NCBI RefSeq assembly: GCF_012939955.1
Contig: NZ_SPMY01000040.1
Coordinates: 19 to 64,018 of the forward strand
Direction of reading: 5' to 3'
DNA: 64,000 nt
Source: Candidatus Accumulibacter phosphatis
GTDB lineage: Bacteria > Pseudomonadota > Gammaproteobacteria > Burkholderiales > Rhodocyclaceae
A program made the translations under genes and the position numbers. Under the pieces are notes generated by a model. It saw nothing but the letters and a program-made list of their open reading frames with translations, was not told the DNA's origin and searched no databases. Shown here in pieces: positions 47,738 through 56,154 of this stretch. How positions within the stretch are numbered: position 1 is the first letter of the stretch; each line of letters opens with the position of its first letter.

Positions 47738-48481
47738 ATGTCGACCAGAGATGCGACCGCGAGACTCGCGTTTGAGGTGGTGAAGACCGCCTGTTCGAAC
47801 TGTAACCTGCGCGAGCTCTGTCTGCCTATCGGCCTCGAGGCGGACGAACTGAAGAAACTCGACGAGTTGGTTTCGACGCGCAGGCGCCTCAAGCGTGGCG
47901 ATTACCTGTACCGTGCGGGTCAAGGCTTCGAGTCGATCTACGCGGTGCGCAGCGGTTTCTTCAAGACCGACGTGCTGATCGAGGACGGTCGCGATCAGGT
48001 CACCGGCTTCCAGATGACCGGCGAGTTGCTCGGCCTGGACGGGATCAGCAGCGAAATGCATACCTGTAACGCCATCGCTCTCGAAGATAGCGAAGTCTGC
48101 GCCATTCCCTTTTCGCATCTCGAAGGTTTGTCGCGGCAAATCCATACCCTGCAGCACCACTTTCACCAGGTGATGAGCCGCGAGATCGTTCGTGATCACG
48201 GGGTGATGATGTTGCTCGGCACCATGCGCGCCGAGGAACGCCTGGCGGCCTTCCTGCTCAACCTTTCGCAGCGCTTCAAGGCGCGTGGCTACTCGCCGGC
48301 CGAATTCAACCTGCGCATGTCGCGTGACGAAATCGGCAGCTATCTCGGCCTCAAACTGGAAACCGTCAGCCGCGCGTTCTCGCGCTTTCAGGACGAAGGC
48401 CTGTTGTCCGTTCACCAGAGAAAGATCCGTATTCTCAACACGTCACGCTTGAAGCAACTGATGTCTCACCAGCGCCTTTGA
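47738..48481 (+). CDS. fnr: Fnr-type transcriptional regulator
   Basis: A 247-residue Crp/Fnr regulator with oxygen-sensing ligands. Cysteines for a 4Fe-4S cluster: ACSNCNLRELC (three) and EMHTCNA (fourth). The cNMP-like domain is about 30-150 and the C-terminal HTH (about 170-230) has MSRDEIGSYLGLKLETVSRAFSRFQDEGL, where ETVSR is the Fnr recognition helix motif. A GTG at 47702 begins inside the Fnr-type box at 47697-47710, so a later start is chosen: ATG 47738 gives MSTRDATARLAFEVVKTAC, with the first Cys at 19 as in E. coli Fnr. ATG 47732 is also possible. It is divergent from hemN. Confidence 0.92.
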   Translation: MSTRDATARLAFEVVKTACSNCNLRELCLPIGLEADELKKLDELVSTRRRLKRGDYLYRAGQGFESIYAVRSGFFKTDVLIEDGRDQVTGFQMTGELLGLDGISSEMHTCNAIALEDSEVCAIPFSHLEGLSRQIHTLQHHFHQVMSREIVRDHGVMMLLGTMRAEERLAAFLLNLSQRFKARGYSPAEFNLRMSRDEIGSYLGLKLETVSRAFSRFQDEGLLSVHQRKIRILNTSRLKQLMSHQRL

Positions 48482-48516
48482 TGCTGCGCAAGAAGGCGCT
48501 TGTGTTGCTTGCTGTT

Positions 48517-48909
48517 TCAAGCGATCCACGCCAGCGGGCCGAGCGCGCTGCGGCTGACGGCGACGGTGACGATGTAGGCAAAGGCCAGTAGCGCGGCGAC
48601 GAAGAAAAACGCCCGCTGCCCTTGGCTGCGCCCGCGCTTCAAGGCCATCGTCCCGCAGCCGATGTAGATCAGCAGGCCGATCAGTTTCGCGGTCAGCCAG
48701 CCGACGGCGAAGGGGTATTGAGCGCTGATCACGGCCATGGCCACGGCACTGGCCAGCAGGACGGTATCGACGATGTGGGGCAGGACTCGTGCCAGCGGTT
48801 GCTGCAGCCGCGGCGACTTGCCGAGCATCCAGAGTCCACGCACGAAGAAGCCGCTACCGCTCAGCACGACGCAGCCGACATGCAGGTATTTCAGCGTCAG
48901 ATAGGTCAT
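48517..48909 (-). CDS. SirB2-family membrane protein
   Basis: A 130-residue protein with four predicted membrane helices of the SirB2/DUF group: KYLHVGCVVLSGSGFFVRGLWML near the start and PFAVGWLTAKLIGLLIYIGCGTMALKRG later. Its ATG at 48909 overlaps the stop of the NnrS-like gene by one base (TAATG), so it is the last gene of that operon. Function is unknown to me; such genes are common in nitrogen-oxide regulons. Confidence 0.8.
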   Translation of the reverse strand: MTYLTLKYLHVGCVVLSGSGFFVRGLWMLGKSPRLQQPLARVLPHIVDTVLLASAVAMAVISAQYPFAVGWLTAKLIGLLIYIGCGTMALKRGRSQGQRAFFFVAALLAFAYIVTVAVSRSALGPLAWIA

Positions 48910-50232
48910 TACCGGGTCTCCGCAGGCGCAGCTGAAACGAGCGTCAGGGTTTCTTCGATAGTCAGTCGCTGTTGGCGGTAGAAGGCGACGGCGGCCAGCA
49001 GGTTGCGCAGCAGCCAGGCATTGGCCACCAACAGCGCCAGTCCAGCCGGATAAGTGAACCACTCAGGCCAGAGCACGGCTGCCAGCAGTAGCGCCAGGGC
49101 GACGAAGTGCGCGTGCATCTGCCGGTTGAGCTGTTGCCCGGCGATGACCTTGTTCATGTTCGGAGGAAGCACTCGCCCGCGGCCGAGATTCTGCAAGTGT
49201 GACCAGACCAGAAAAGGCACGATCTTGTAGAGCATGCCGATCATTACCGACATGAAGCCGCCGAACAGCGCCAGGATGCCGCACAGCAGGGGCCACTCGC
49301 TGCGCTCGCCCAGGGTTGGCCAGCTGCTTGCCGCAAGCCATAGCGCGCAAGCGGCGAGAGTGCTCAGCATCGCCAGGCGCCAAAAGTGTTGCGTGGCATC
49401 GAAACGGGTTCGCTTGCTGCGGCTTTGCAGCTGCAGCGTCAGCGCTGCAAAAGCGGCGACCGCGAGCACCGCCGTTGCCGCGAGCCAGGGCGACAGCCAT
49501 TGCCAGCCAGCGCTATCGGCGACACTCCACAAGATCAGCAGCGCGAGCAGCGTCCACGAAAAACGGCCTGCGAACCACTCCGGGTAGGCTGGCGTCATCT
49601 GGAACATCGGGACGACCACGAAAGCGACGGCAGCCAGCAGGACAACGCTCCAGCCGACGAAGCCCCAACCGAGATGGATCGATGTCAGCTGCAGCAGCGG
49701 CAGTGCCAGCGATCCGTCGATGGCCACGGCCAGGAGCACGCCGAGGCAGACCGTCACCGTCAAGCCGAGCAAGGACAGCTTCAGGCCGCGAATGGTCGCG
49801 TTCGTCGAAGGCACGCCATACAAGGCGTGCCCAGCGCCAGCAATGAACAGCGCGACACCGCCGCCGATCAACACGGCGGCCAGTTCGAACAGCAGCGGCT
49901 GGTAGCTCAGGAAGCCGCTCGCCAAGAGCAGCGCGCCAGTGGCGACTGCCGCGTTAACCAGGGTGGCTAGCAGCTGTGGTCGCGAGATGTTCGCTCCGGC
50001 GACCACCGGAAGAATCTGGAGCATCGCCCCGAGCATCACCTGCAGCATGAAGCCAACGGTGATCAGGTGCGTCAGTGCCAGGGCTGCGCCGGTCCAGCGT
50101 GAGGCGAACAGATCCGGACCACTCCACAGCAGGAGCAGGGCGGCGAGGATGGCAAACAGCGGTGCAGTCAGAAAAAAAACGAAGCGGTGCGGCAAGCGGG
50201 GGAGCCTGGTCGAACGACAGCAGCGCCTGCAT
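48909..50232 (-). CDS. NnrS-like multi-pass membrane protein (one frameshift)
   Basis: A protein of about 440 residues with roughly twelve transmembrane helices. Conserved His segments such as ALALTHLITVGFMLQVMLGAMLQILPV, SIHLGWGFVGW and KIVPFLVWSHLQN place it near NnrS or heme-copper-oxidase subunit I-like proteins of nitric-oxide and denitrification gene sets. Which family it belongs to needs a profile search. The frame is intact from TTG 50195, but an A8 run (50172-50179) hides the real N-terminus. With one base removed it begins MQALLSFDQAPPLAAPLRFFLTAP at ATG 50232, which overlaps the DUF2249 stop as ATGA. It lies between DUF2249 and SirB2 genes. Confidence 0.7.
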
Positions 50233-50459
50233 CAGGGCTCTTGATGTTGGATCAGGACTTCCACCGTGCCGTCGGCTTGGCGCTTGGTCTGCCAGGTGAA
50301 CCCGTTGAGTTCGAGCGCCCTGTACAGCGGGTAAGGCTCTCGCGGCAGGAGTACCAACAGTTTCTCCGACATCGCGAGCTTGTCGAGCGCTTCCATGGTG
50401 CGCACCATCGGTTCCGGTGGCTCCAGGTCGCGGGCATCAAGAACGATAGAGGGTTTCAT
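50232..50459 (-). CDS. DUF2249 domain protein
   Basis: A 75-residue protein of the DUF2249 (TusA-like SirA fold) type: SIVLDARDLEPPEPMVRTMEAL, then LLVLLPREPYPLYRALELNGF and TWQTKRQADGTVEV. These small proteins are often found with denitrification or hemerythrin genes; function is unknown. It lies 21 bp after the hemerythrin gene and overlaps the next gene by four bases, part of one operon. Confidence 0.8.
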   Translation of the reverse strand: MKPSIVLDARDLEPPEPMVRTMEALDKLAMSEKLLVLLPREPYPLYRALELNGFTWQTKRQADGTVEVLIQHQEP

Positions 50460-50480
50460 GGGCGATCGGCTTTATCGGTA

Positions 50481-50942
50481 TCAGGCTGGCGCTTGCACGT
50501 CGCCAGCAAGTTGCTGTTGCAGTTCCGGCAGCAGAGCATCGACTTGGTCAGCCAATTGCTGGTCACACATCGGATACAGGATGTTCTCTTCCTTGACATT
50601 GTGCTGTTGCATCATGATCAACAGGGTCTCGGCGTTGCCGTTGTAGTCGTCGGCATCGCGCTCGGCCAGGGCGGCTTCGGCCGCGGCCAACAGCTGCCGC
50701 ATCTGCACATGCTCGCCGCGCATGACCTGCGTTGGCCCCTGGTACATGCCGGTGCGCTTTTCAAAGAGCGGAAAGAGAATGCTTTCTTCGGCCTCGAAAT
50801 GATTCAGTAGAGCGCCTCGCAAGCGCGGAAATGCGCTTTGCGCCAGTTGCCAGTTCTGGTCGGTCACGGCCTTCTCGACGACCGCCAGAAAATCGTCGCA
50901 AGAGCGATGATCTTTGGTCATCAATTCGCTGATCTCGTGCAT
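50481..50942 (-). CDS. Hemerythrin-domain protein
   Basis: A 153-residue hemerythrin HHE protein with di-iron ligands in TKDHRSCDDF, LLNHFEAEESILFPLFE, RGEHVQMRQL and QQHNVKEENILYPMCDQ. Family members act in repair of iron centres damaged by NO or ROS. ATG 50942 (MHEISELMTKDH) is chosen over the upstream ATG 51008 because that codon lies inside the perfect Fnr-type box at 50998-51011; GAGG lies 8 bp before 50942. It begins an operon with DUF2249, NnrS-like and SirB2 genes. Confidence 0.85.
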   Translation of the reverse strand: MHEISELMTKDHRSCDDFLAVVEKAVTDQNWQLAQSAFPRLRGALLNHFEAEESILFPLFEKRTGMYQGPTQVMRGEHVQMRQLLAAAEAALAERDADDYNGNAETLLIMMQQHNVKEENILYPMCDQQLADQVDALLPELQQQLAGDVQAPA

Positions 50943-50962
50943 GAGGCGCCTCGTAGAGTTAA

Positions 50963-51011
50963 GCTTGCCATTGTCGGCGGCGGCGGCATCGCTAGCGTTG
51001 ATCGACATCAA
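50963..51011 (-). promoter_or_regulatory. Promoter of the hemerythrin operon with a perfect Fnr/Dnr box
   Basis: TTGATCGACATCAA (50998-51011) matches the Fnr/Dnr consensus TTGAT-N4-ATCAA exactly. On the minus strand GACAAT (50975-50970) is a four-of-six -10. Transcription from 50963 would place the box centre at 41.5 bp, class II geometry, with a 21-nt leader to ATG 50942. Confidence 0.75.
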
Positions 51012-51256
51012 ACAATAGTTTTGCAATAGTTTTGAACTGGTCGTGCATTGGCACACGAGCTGATTTTCCCGGGGGCCGGCAACGACGGGTGTCGGCTCGC
51101 AGCAGCAGATTTCCTGGCCGGCGCTTTGACGGCGATAGGGCGGAAAAGTTCTCGGTTTCCCTTGCTCTTGGCTGACTGTATCGCCGAAAGTCTGTTTCGA
51201 TGCCAGGATGTTGACCGTGTCCGGGCATCGATCTGGGCGGAAAGCCGGCCCATCGT

Positions 51257-51305
51257 TTGACTTCCGTCAAAATTGGTGTGACCTTTGTTACCTATAGTCA
51301 ATTGC
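51257..51305 (+). promoter_or_regulatory. uspA promoter with Fnr-type box
   Basis: TTGACTTCCGTCAA (51257-51270) is a symmetric Fnr-like site. TATAGT (51293-51298) is a five-of-six -10. With a start near 51305 the box centre is 41.5 bp upstream, the third occurrence of this spacing in the window. uspA would then be activated by an Fnr/Dnr-type protein. Confidence 0.7.
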
Positions 51306-51313
51306 CAATTGAC
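51297..51313. promoter_or_regulatory. 17-bp perfect palindrome at the uspA start site
   Basis: GTCAATTGCCAATTGAC is a perfect inverted repeat with a one-base centre (51297-51313), overlapping the predicted uspA transcription start. It looks like an operator for a dimeric repressor or could block initiation when bound. Confidence 0.55.
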
Positions 51314-51333
51314 GTCACTGTGGAGGAAGCGCC

Positions 51334-51777
51334 ATGTTCAAGCACATCCTTGTTCCTGCGGATGGATCCGATCTTTCAAAGGCAACGGCCCGGCGCGCGG
51401 TTTCGTTCGCCAAGGAAGCAGGCGCGCGCATTACGGCATTTTTTGCCAAGCCGGAGTACCCTGTCAGCTACTACGGCGAAGGGGCTCTGATCGATCCGAC
51501 GACACCAGAGAAATTCGATGAATTTGCCGAGCAGCAAGCACAACAGGTTCTCGACTTCGTCGTTGATTTGGGCAAGGAGGCTGGCGTCCCGGTTGAAAAG
51601 TTGTCGCTGACCAGTGACATTCCGTACGAGGCGATCATCGATGCGGCGACGCAAGCAGGCTGCGACCTGATCTTCATGGCGTCGCATGGCCGCCGCGGAA
51701 TCAGCGCCTTGTTGCTCGGCAGCGAGACGCACAAGGTGCTCACGCACTCGACCATTCCCGTTCTCGTCTATCGCTGA
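51334..51777 (+). CDS. Universal stress protein, UspA family
   Basis: A 147-residue cytoplasmic Usp with the start MFKHILVPADGSDLSKATARRAVSFA and the ATP-binding signature GRRGISALLLGSETHKVL, so it should belong to the nucleotide-binding subclass. ATG 51334 is preceded by GAGGAAG. The upstream Fnr-type box suggests expression at low oxygen or under NO, as for Usps of other denitrifiers. Confidence 0.9.
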   Translation: MFKHILVPADGSDLSKATARRAVSFAKEAGARITAFFAKPEYPVSYYGEGALIDPTTPEKFDEFAEQQAQQVLDFVVDLGKEAGVPVEKLSLTSDIPYEAIIDAATQAGCDLIFMASHGRRGISALLLGSETHKVLTHSTIPVLVYR

Positions 51778-51933
51778 TCGCCGGGGGGCTTCCTGGCGTT
51801 GGGAGGGAGGCTCGCAGGCACGCCTGGCAGTGCTGCCCTGGTCCACGGCGAGCGCCGCTGGCGAAGTGTGGAAAAATGCCTTGGACGCTTGGGCGTCCGC
51901 TGGCTAAATATGGCTGGCGATGGAAAAGGTGTA

Positions 51934-52608
51934 ATGCGCATGCAACGCTTCACGAAAGTTGTTGGCTGGCGTTGCCGGGAGACGCTTCTGGCGTTCGGCC
52001 TGGCCGCCAGTTGTACTGCTGTCGAGGCGGTTGATGTCGGCTTGGCCGGCGTATTTCCGGGCAAGGCACTACTGACCATCGGCGGCGGCGCCCCAAGAAC
52101 GGTGGCTGTCGGCACGGAAACCAGCGAGGGCATTCGGGTACTGGCCGTTGACCGTGAAACGGCAACCATCGAGAGTGACGGAAAGAAGCGTATCCTGCGC
52201 GTTGGGCAGAACGTGGTGTCCAGCTCTTCGTCGCAGGGCGGTGACAGGGCGGTATTGACGGCTGACGGCAACGGCCATTTCCTGACCACGGGGAACATCA
52301 ACGGAACGAGCGTTCGTTTTCTGGTCGATACCGGGGCCACGATGGTCTCGCTCGGTGCCAGTGACGCGCGGCGGATCGGCATTGACGCCAGCAAGGGCCA
52401 GTCGGCGATGGTGAGTACGGCCAATGGCGAAGCCCGAGTTTCTCGTGTTCAGCTGGATAGTGTACGTGTTGGCGAGATCGTCCTGCACGGTATCGACGCA
52501 CTGGTACATCAACAGGACATGCCGTTCGTGTTGCTCGGCATGACTTTCTTGAACCGTATGGAAATGCAGCGTGACGGTCAGACGATGACCCTCAGAAAGC
52601 GCTATTAA
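51934..52608 (+). CDS. Retroviral-type (clan AA) aspartic protease
   Basis: A 224-residue exported protein with an N-terminal signal or membrane anchor (about 15-35, TLLAFGLAASCTAVEA) and a C-terminal retropepsin-like domain (about 115-220). It holds the single active-site motif LVDTGATMVSLG and the strand VLLGMTFLNRMEM, which corresponds to the TIGR02281 group of bacterial aspartic proteases. Such single-domain enzymes act as homodimers. ATG 51934 (MRMQRF) follows AAGGTG; ATG 51910 is possible. A small-protein gene follows after 9 bp. Confidence 0.8.
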   Translation: MRMQRFTKVVGWRCRETLLAFGLAASCTAVEAVDVGLAGVFPGKALLTIGGGAPRTVAVGTETSEGIRVLAVDRETATIESDGKKRILRVGQNVVSSSSSQGGDRAVLTADGNGHFLTTGNINGTSVRFLVDTGATMVSLGASDARRIGIDASKGQSAMVSTANGEARVSRVQLDSVRVGEIVLHGIDALVHQQDMPFVLLGMTFLNRMEMQRDGQTMTLRKRY

Positions 52609-52617
52609 GAGGAGTCG

Positions 52618-52911
52618 ATGATGGGTCAGCACGAGGACGAAGCAAGCATGTTGAGCGGTGAGCTCGATATTCTGATGGGCGAGCGGCAAACGCTGCTGGA
52701 AGTCGTCGGTGCCGCCGCAGCGCTGATCGCTTCGCTCGACAGCCGGGCGCTGCCGCCGACTGCCGTCAAGTCGGCAGATCTGGTGGCAAGGACAATAAAC
52801 GCTTTGTCGGAAGAGACTTTGCGCGACGCCCTTGCCGCCGTGCGCGCAGAAATCGAGGAAGAGAACGATGCGGGCGGTGCACGAGAAGGCGAGCGTGTCG
52901 GCAGCCATTGA
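52618..52911 (+). CDS. Small hypothetical protein
   Basis: A 97-residue acidic protein with predicted helices ([28 protein letters not shown] and [21 protein letters not shown]) and no membrane segment. No family is recognised. It has a good ribosome site (GAGGAG) 5 bp before ATG 52618 (a second ATG follows immediately) and lies 9 bp after the aspartic protease. It overlaps the Nudix gene start by 44 bp. Confidence 0.55.
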   Translation: MMGQHEDEASMLSGELDILMGERQTLLEVVGAAAALIASLDSRALPPTAVKSADLVARTINALSEETLRDALAAVRAEIEEENDAGGAREGERVGSH

Positions 52912-53540
52912 GGTCTTGCCGGGTTCTACGACAGAGGCCAACGGCAACGCCGTCGACCTGGATCAATTGCGGCAGGTCTTGTCTGTCGAGCCTGCGAGCT
53001 CTCCCTGTGTTCTTGAAGACGGCGTTGGCGACGAAGAACTGCTGCCGGCAGCCGTACTGTTTCCGATTGTTCGACGTAATGGCGAGCCGACGGTTTTGCT
53101 GACTCAGCGCACGGCCCATTTGCGCGATCATCCGGGGCAGGTCAGCTTTCCGGGGGGGGCGTTGCGAAGCGAGCGATCCATCGCCGGCCGATACCGCGCT
53201 GCGCGAGACCAGCGAGGAAATTGGTTTGTCGTCGGCCCATGTCGAAATCATTGGCTATCTACCCGAGTACCGCACTGCGACGGGTTTCCGTGTCACGCCG
53301 GTGGTGGCGATGGTGACGCCACCTTTCGATTTGCAGCTCGATGCCTTCGAGGTGGCGGAAGCCTTCGAAGTGCCTTTGTCATTCCTGATGGATCCCGCCA
53401 ATCACCAGCGGCATTCGCTTCACTACTGGGGCAAGCTGCGCCACTACTACGCGATGCCCTTTGGCGATTACTTCATTTGGGGCGCTACGGCAGGGATCAT
53501 CATGTCCCTCTACCGGGCCCTTGAGGTCGCTGGACGCTAA
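52868..53540 (+). CDS. Nudix hydrolase, CoA pyrophosphatase-like (one frameshift)
   Basis: Nudix family of the NudL/CoA-diphosphatase type, which hydrolyses CoA derivatives. The N-terminal part has [22 protein letters not shown]. The frame breaks at a G8 run (53152-53159); with one G removed it continues [25 protein letters not shown], a complete Nudix box (REx2EExG), then [13 protein letters not shown] to the stop at 53540, giving 223 residues. The FPGG before the box marks the CoA type. Start ATG 52868 overlaps the preceding ORF; a downstream start is not excluded. Confidence 0.82.
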
Positions 53541-54001
53541 TCCAGAACCAGGGCGACTTTCTCGAGGAATTGCTCCACCTTCCGCCGGTCAGGGACCATG
53601 CCGAGCGCCAGATGGAGTTGACCGAAGTGGCGCCGCAGTTCGTCCAGGGTTTCCGTTTTCTCGATTTCTGCTGCCAGAACGAGCGCATCCTTACCCAGCA
53701 ATTCGTGCAAGGTGCGAATGACGTAGCTCTTGGCGAGGCTGATGTCCTCGTCGGGCAGTGCCGCCGAAAGGGGGGCGCCGGTGGTCGCTGACAGTTGCTG
53801 CACGAAGCCACCGTTCAGCAATTGTGCGAGGTGCCGCTGGCCCTCCGCGGATGAGGTGCACAGGGCCAGCAACTGCTGTCCCGTACGTTGCCCGTCGATC
53901 ATGATCAGCATTGCTCGTACTCGTGACGGCAAGCGATGAGCGCGGGTGGATATCTCATCCTGGCCCTTCGCTGTCTTGCTGAATACAGACGATAGTTCCA
54001 T
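53537..54001 (-). CDS. Conserved hypothetical protein (154 residues)
   Basis: A soluble protein with STRAHRLPSRVRAMLIMIDGQRTGQQLLALC and later DISLAKSYVIRTLHELLGKDALVLAAEIEKTETLDELRRHF; mostly helical with a winged-helix-like N-terminal part. No family is recognised and no catalytic motif is seen. ATG 54001 is chosen because it begins the conserved-looking part; the open frame runs upstream to 54070. It is convergent with the Nudix gene and overlaps its stop by three bases. Confidence 0.6.
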   Translation of the reverse strand: MELSSVFSKTAKGQDEISTRAHRLPSRVRAMLIMIDGQRTGQQLLALCTSSAEGQRHLAQLLNGGFVQQLSATTGAPLSAALPDEDISLAKSYVIRTLHELLGKDALVLAAEIEKTETLDELRRHFGQLHLALGMVPDRRKVEQFLEKVALVLD

Positions 54002-54163
54002 CCTGAAAAGCCTTTTGGAAGCGCTGGAGCGATTTTGCGAGAAGGGCCGCGCTTCTGCAAGCCCTCCCATACCTGTGGTAGTGTCCTCGTTTGACTACTC
54101 CGTCGTCGCCAGCTGGCTGGCGTACGTGATGCCGCTCACGCAATCTATCGGCACGAGCCTCCC

Positions 54164-54856
54164 GGGCTGAGCCTCGTGCGCAATGTGACGATGGGATTTT
54201 GGCAGTCCGCGCACTATTATACGGGCATTCGGCAGGCGCTTGGCATGGGTAAGCTGGTGCTGGCGCGCACGCGGCTTGTCGAGTGGCGCGACGCCCAGCG
54301 CTCGCTTGTTGGCCACCGAGATCGCCCGGCAGGCCAGCGAAGAGGCAAGAAGATGCGATTTGCGCGCTACAGCGGTCGTTTTTTCGCTTGCTTCGTTCTT
54401 TCCCGCCGCTCAGCGCTCCCTGGAGGGCGATCCGCGAGCGGGCGAGCGCTTTCTTTTCCGTTGCCGCGGCGAGGAGCCGTGATCGAGAAATCGGCGACTT
54501 AGAAAGCTTCGCACGGCGAAGCTTTGGTATTATTGACTGGCTAGGCTTTGCGGGGCACTGCTGTTGCTTTCGCCATTGTCGGCAATTTCGAGCCTGCGTT
54601 ATCCTGTTGGCGAGCGCAGGCCAAGCAGAAAGCCGATGCTGATTTGGTGGGGTTCCTGATGGCCAGCGCTGCGGGTGTACTCAGGCTGCGTCTTGGCCTG
54701 CCGCTCGGCGAATGCGGCGATGCTGCCGGCCAGGCCGACAGCGGCGTCGGTGACGAAGCAGAGGTGGATTTCATGGAGAGTGGCGTCGGTCTGATTTGGC
54801 GTGCACTGCCACTGTGGCTGTTGTTGTTTGGGCTTGCCAATCCGGTAGGCGGTTGA
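54164..54856 (+). pseudogene. CobD/CbiB-like membrane protein, multiply frameshifted
   Basis: Pieces in three plus frames follow the pattern of the CobD/CbiB-like family of membrane proteins: MGFWQSAHYYTGIRQALGMGKLVLARTRLVEWR (frame 2), SARLLATEIARQASEEARR (frame 3), FARRSFGIIDWLGF (frame 1) and TAVAFAIVGNFEPALSCWRAQA to GLIWRALPLWLLLFGLA (last frame, to 54856). The N-terminal ~150 residues are absent and the middle is poorly conserved, with at least three frame changes. Unlike the homopolymer breaks elsewhere, this looks like real decay. The genuine role of this family in cobalamin synthesis or as a related membrane protein is open. Confidence 0.55.
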
Positions 54857-54880
54857 TCGATTATTTACAGGAGTTTCTTC

Positions 54881-56062
54881 ATGAGCAGAGAAGTCGTTGT
54901 ACTAAGCGCGGTCCGTTCGGCCATTGGCACTTTCGGCGGTTCCCTGGCCAACATGGAGCCGCATGAGCTGGCTGGCACGGTAATGAAAGAGTCAATCGTC
55001 CGTTCGGGTGTTGATCCGCAGCAGATCAACTACGTGGCGGTTGGCAACGTCATTCCGACCGATGCGCGCTTCGCCTATGTTGCTCGGGTGGCGGCGATTC
55101 AGGCCGGACTGCCGATGGATTCAGTGGCCATGGCGGTTAACCGTCTGTGCGCATCGGGTCTGCAGGGCATCGTGAGCAGCGCGCAGAACATCTTGCTCGG
55201 TGACTCCGATTATGGCGTCGGCGGTGGTGTCGAGGTCATGTCGCGTGGTTCCTATATGCTGCCGGCGATGCGCTCGGGCGCACGCATGGGTGACGTCAAG
55301 GCGATCGACATGATGGTGGCAACCCTCAACGATCCCTTCGGTGTCGGTCACATGGGGGTCACTGCCGAGAATCTCGCCAAGAAGTGGGATATCAGCCGTG
55401 ACGAGCAGGATGCGCTTGCTGTCGAGTCGCATCGCCGCGCCGCGGCGGCCGTCGCCGAGGGGCGTTTCAAGTCGCAAATCGTGCCGATCGTGATGAAGAC
55501 CCGCAAGGGCGACGTGATTTTCGATACCGACGAGCACATCAAGCCGGCGACCAGCATGGAGTCGCTGGCCAAGATGAAGCCCGCTTTCATCAAGGACGGC
55601 ACGGTGACTGCCGGCAACGCATCGGGTATCAACGATGGCGCCGCATTCATGGTGCTCGCCGCTGCCGATGTCGCCGCTGCCGCCGGGCAGAAGCCGATTG
55701 CACGTCTGGTTGCCTACGCCGTTGCCGGTGTGCCGAACGAGATCATGGGTGAAGGCCCGATCCCGGCGAGCAAGCTGGTCCTCAAGAAGGCGGGCCTGAC
55801 GCTCGATCAGATGGACGTCGTCGAGTCCAACGAAGCCTTTGCGGCACAGGCCATCGCGGTCAACAAGGGGCTTGGCCTTGACCCGGTCAAGACCAACCCG
55901 AATGGTGGCGCCATTGCCCTCGGCCACCCGGTCGGCTGCTCGGGCGCTTTCATCGCCACCAAGGCGATCTACGAGTTGCAGCGCACCGGTGGCAAGTACG
56001 CGCTGGTCACCATGTGTATCGGTGGCGGCCAGGGCATCGCGGTTATTTTCGAGCGTGCCTGA
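54881..56062 (+). CDS. phaA: Acetyl-CoA C-acetyltransferase (thiolase)
   Basis: A 393-residue biosynthetic-type thiolase. The acyl-Cys is in NRLCASGLQGI (about residue 90), the catalytic His in ALGHPVGCSGA and the second Cys in CIGGGQGIAVIFE. It condenses two acetyl-CoA to acetoacetyl-CoA, the entry to polyhydroxybutyrate, but closely related thiolases also serve fatty-acid degradation. No PHB reductase or synthase is in the window, so the symbol is tentative. AGGAG lies about 8 bp before ATG 54881. A strong terminator follows at 56096-56128. Confidence 0.88.
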   Translation: MSREVVVLSAVRSAIGTFGGSLANMEPHELAGTVMKESIVRSGVDPQQINYVAVGNVIPTDARFAYVARVAAIQAGLPMDSVAMAVNRLCASGLQGIVSSAQNILLGDSDYGVGGGVEVMSRGSYMLPAMRSGARMGDVKAIDMMVATLNDPFGVGHMGVTAENLAKKWDISRDEQDALAVESHRRAAAAVAEGRFKSQIVPIVMKTRKGDVIFDTDEHIKPATSMESLAKMKPAFIKDGTVTAGNASGINDGAAFMVLAAADVAAAAGQKPIARLVAYAVAGVPNEIMGEGPIPASKLVLKKAGLTLDQMDVVESNEAFAAQAIAVNKGLGLDPVKTNPNGGAIALGHPVGCSGAFIATKAIYELQRTGGKYALVTMCIGGGQGIAVIFERA

Positions 56063-56095
56063 TGGTTGTGTGATGTAGCGCTTCCGAAAACAGAA

Positions 56096-56128
56096 AAGCC
56101 CGACCGTTTTGCGGTCGGGCTTTTTTTT
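56096..56128 (+). terminator. Rho-independent terminator after the thiolase gene
   Basis: AAGCCCGACCG ... CGGTCGGGCTT forms an 11-bp stem (with TTTTG loop) followed by T8. It ends the thiolase transcript and, being nearly symmetric, could also serve transcripts from the opposite strand after bioD. Confidence 0.9.
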
Positions 56129-56154
56129 CTTGCATTCGGGGCGATTCTCGCCCC

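Noticed and set aside
50943-51008. ATG 51008 as start of the hemerythrin gene
   Set aside because: The codon lies inside the perfect Fnr/Dnr box and upstream of the predicted transcription start.
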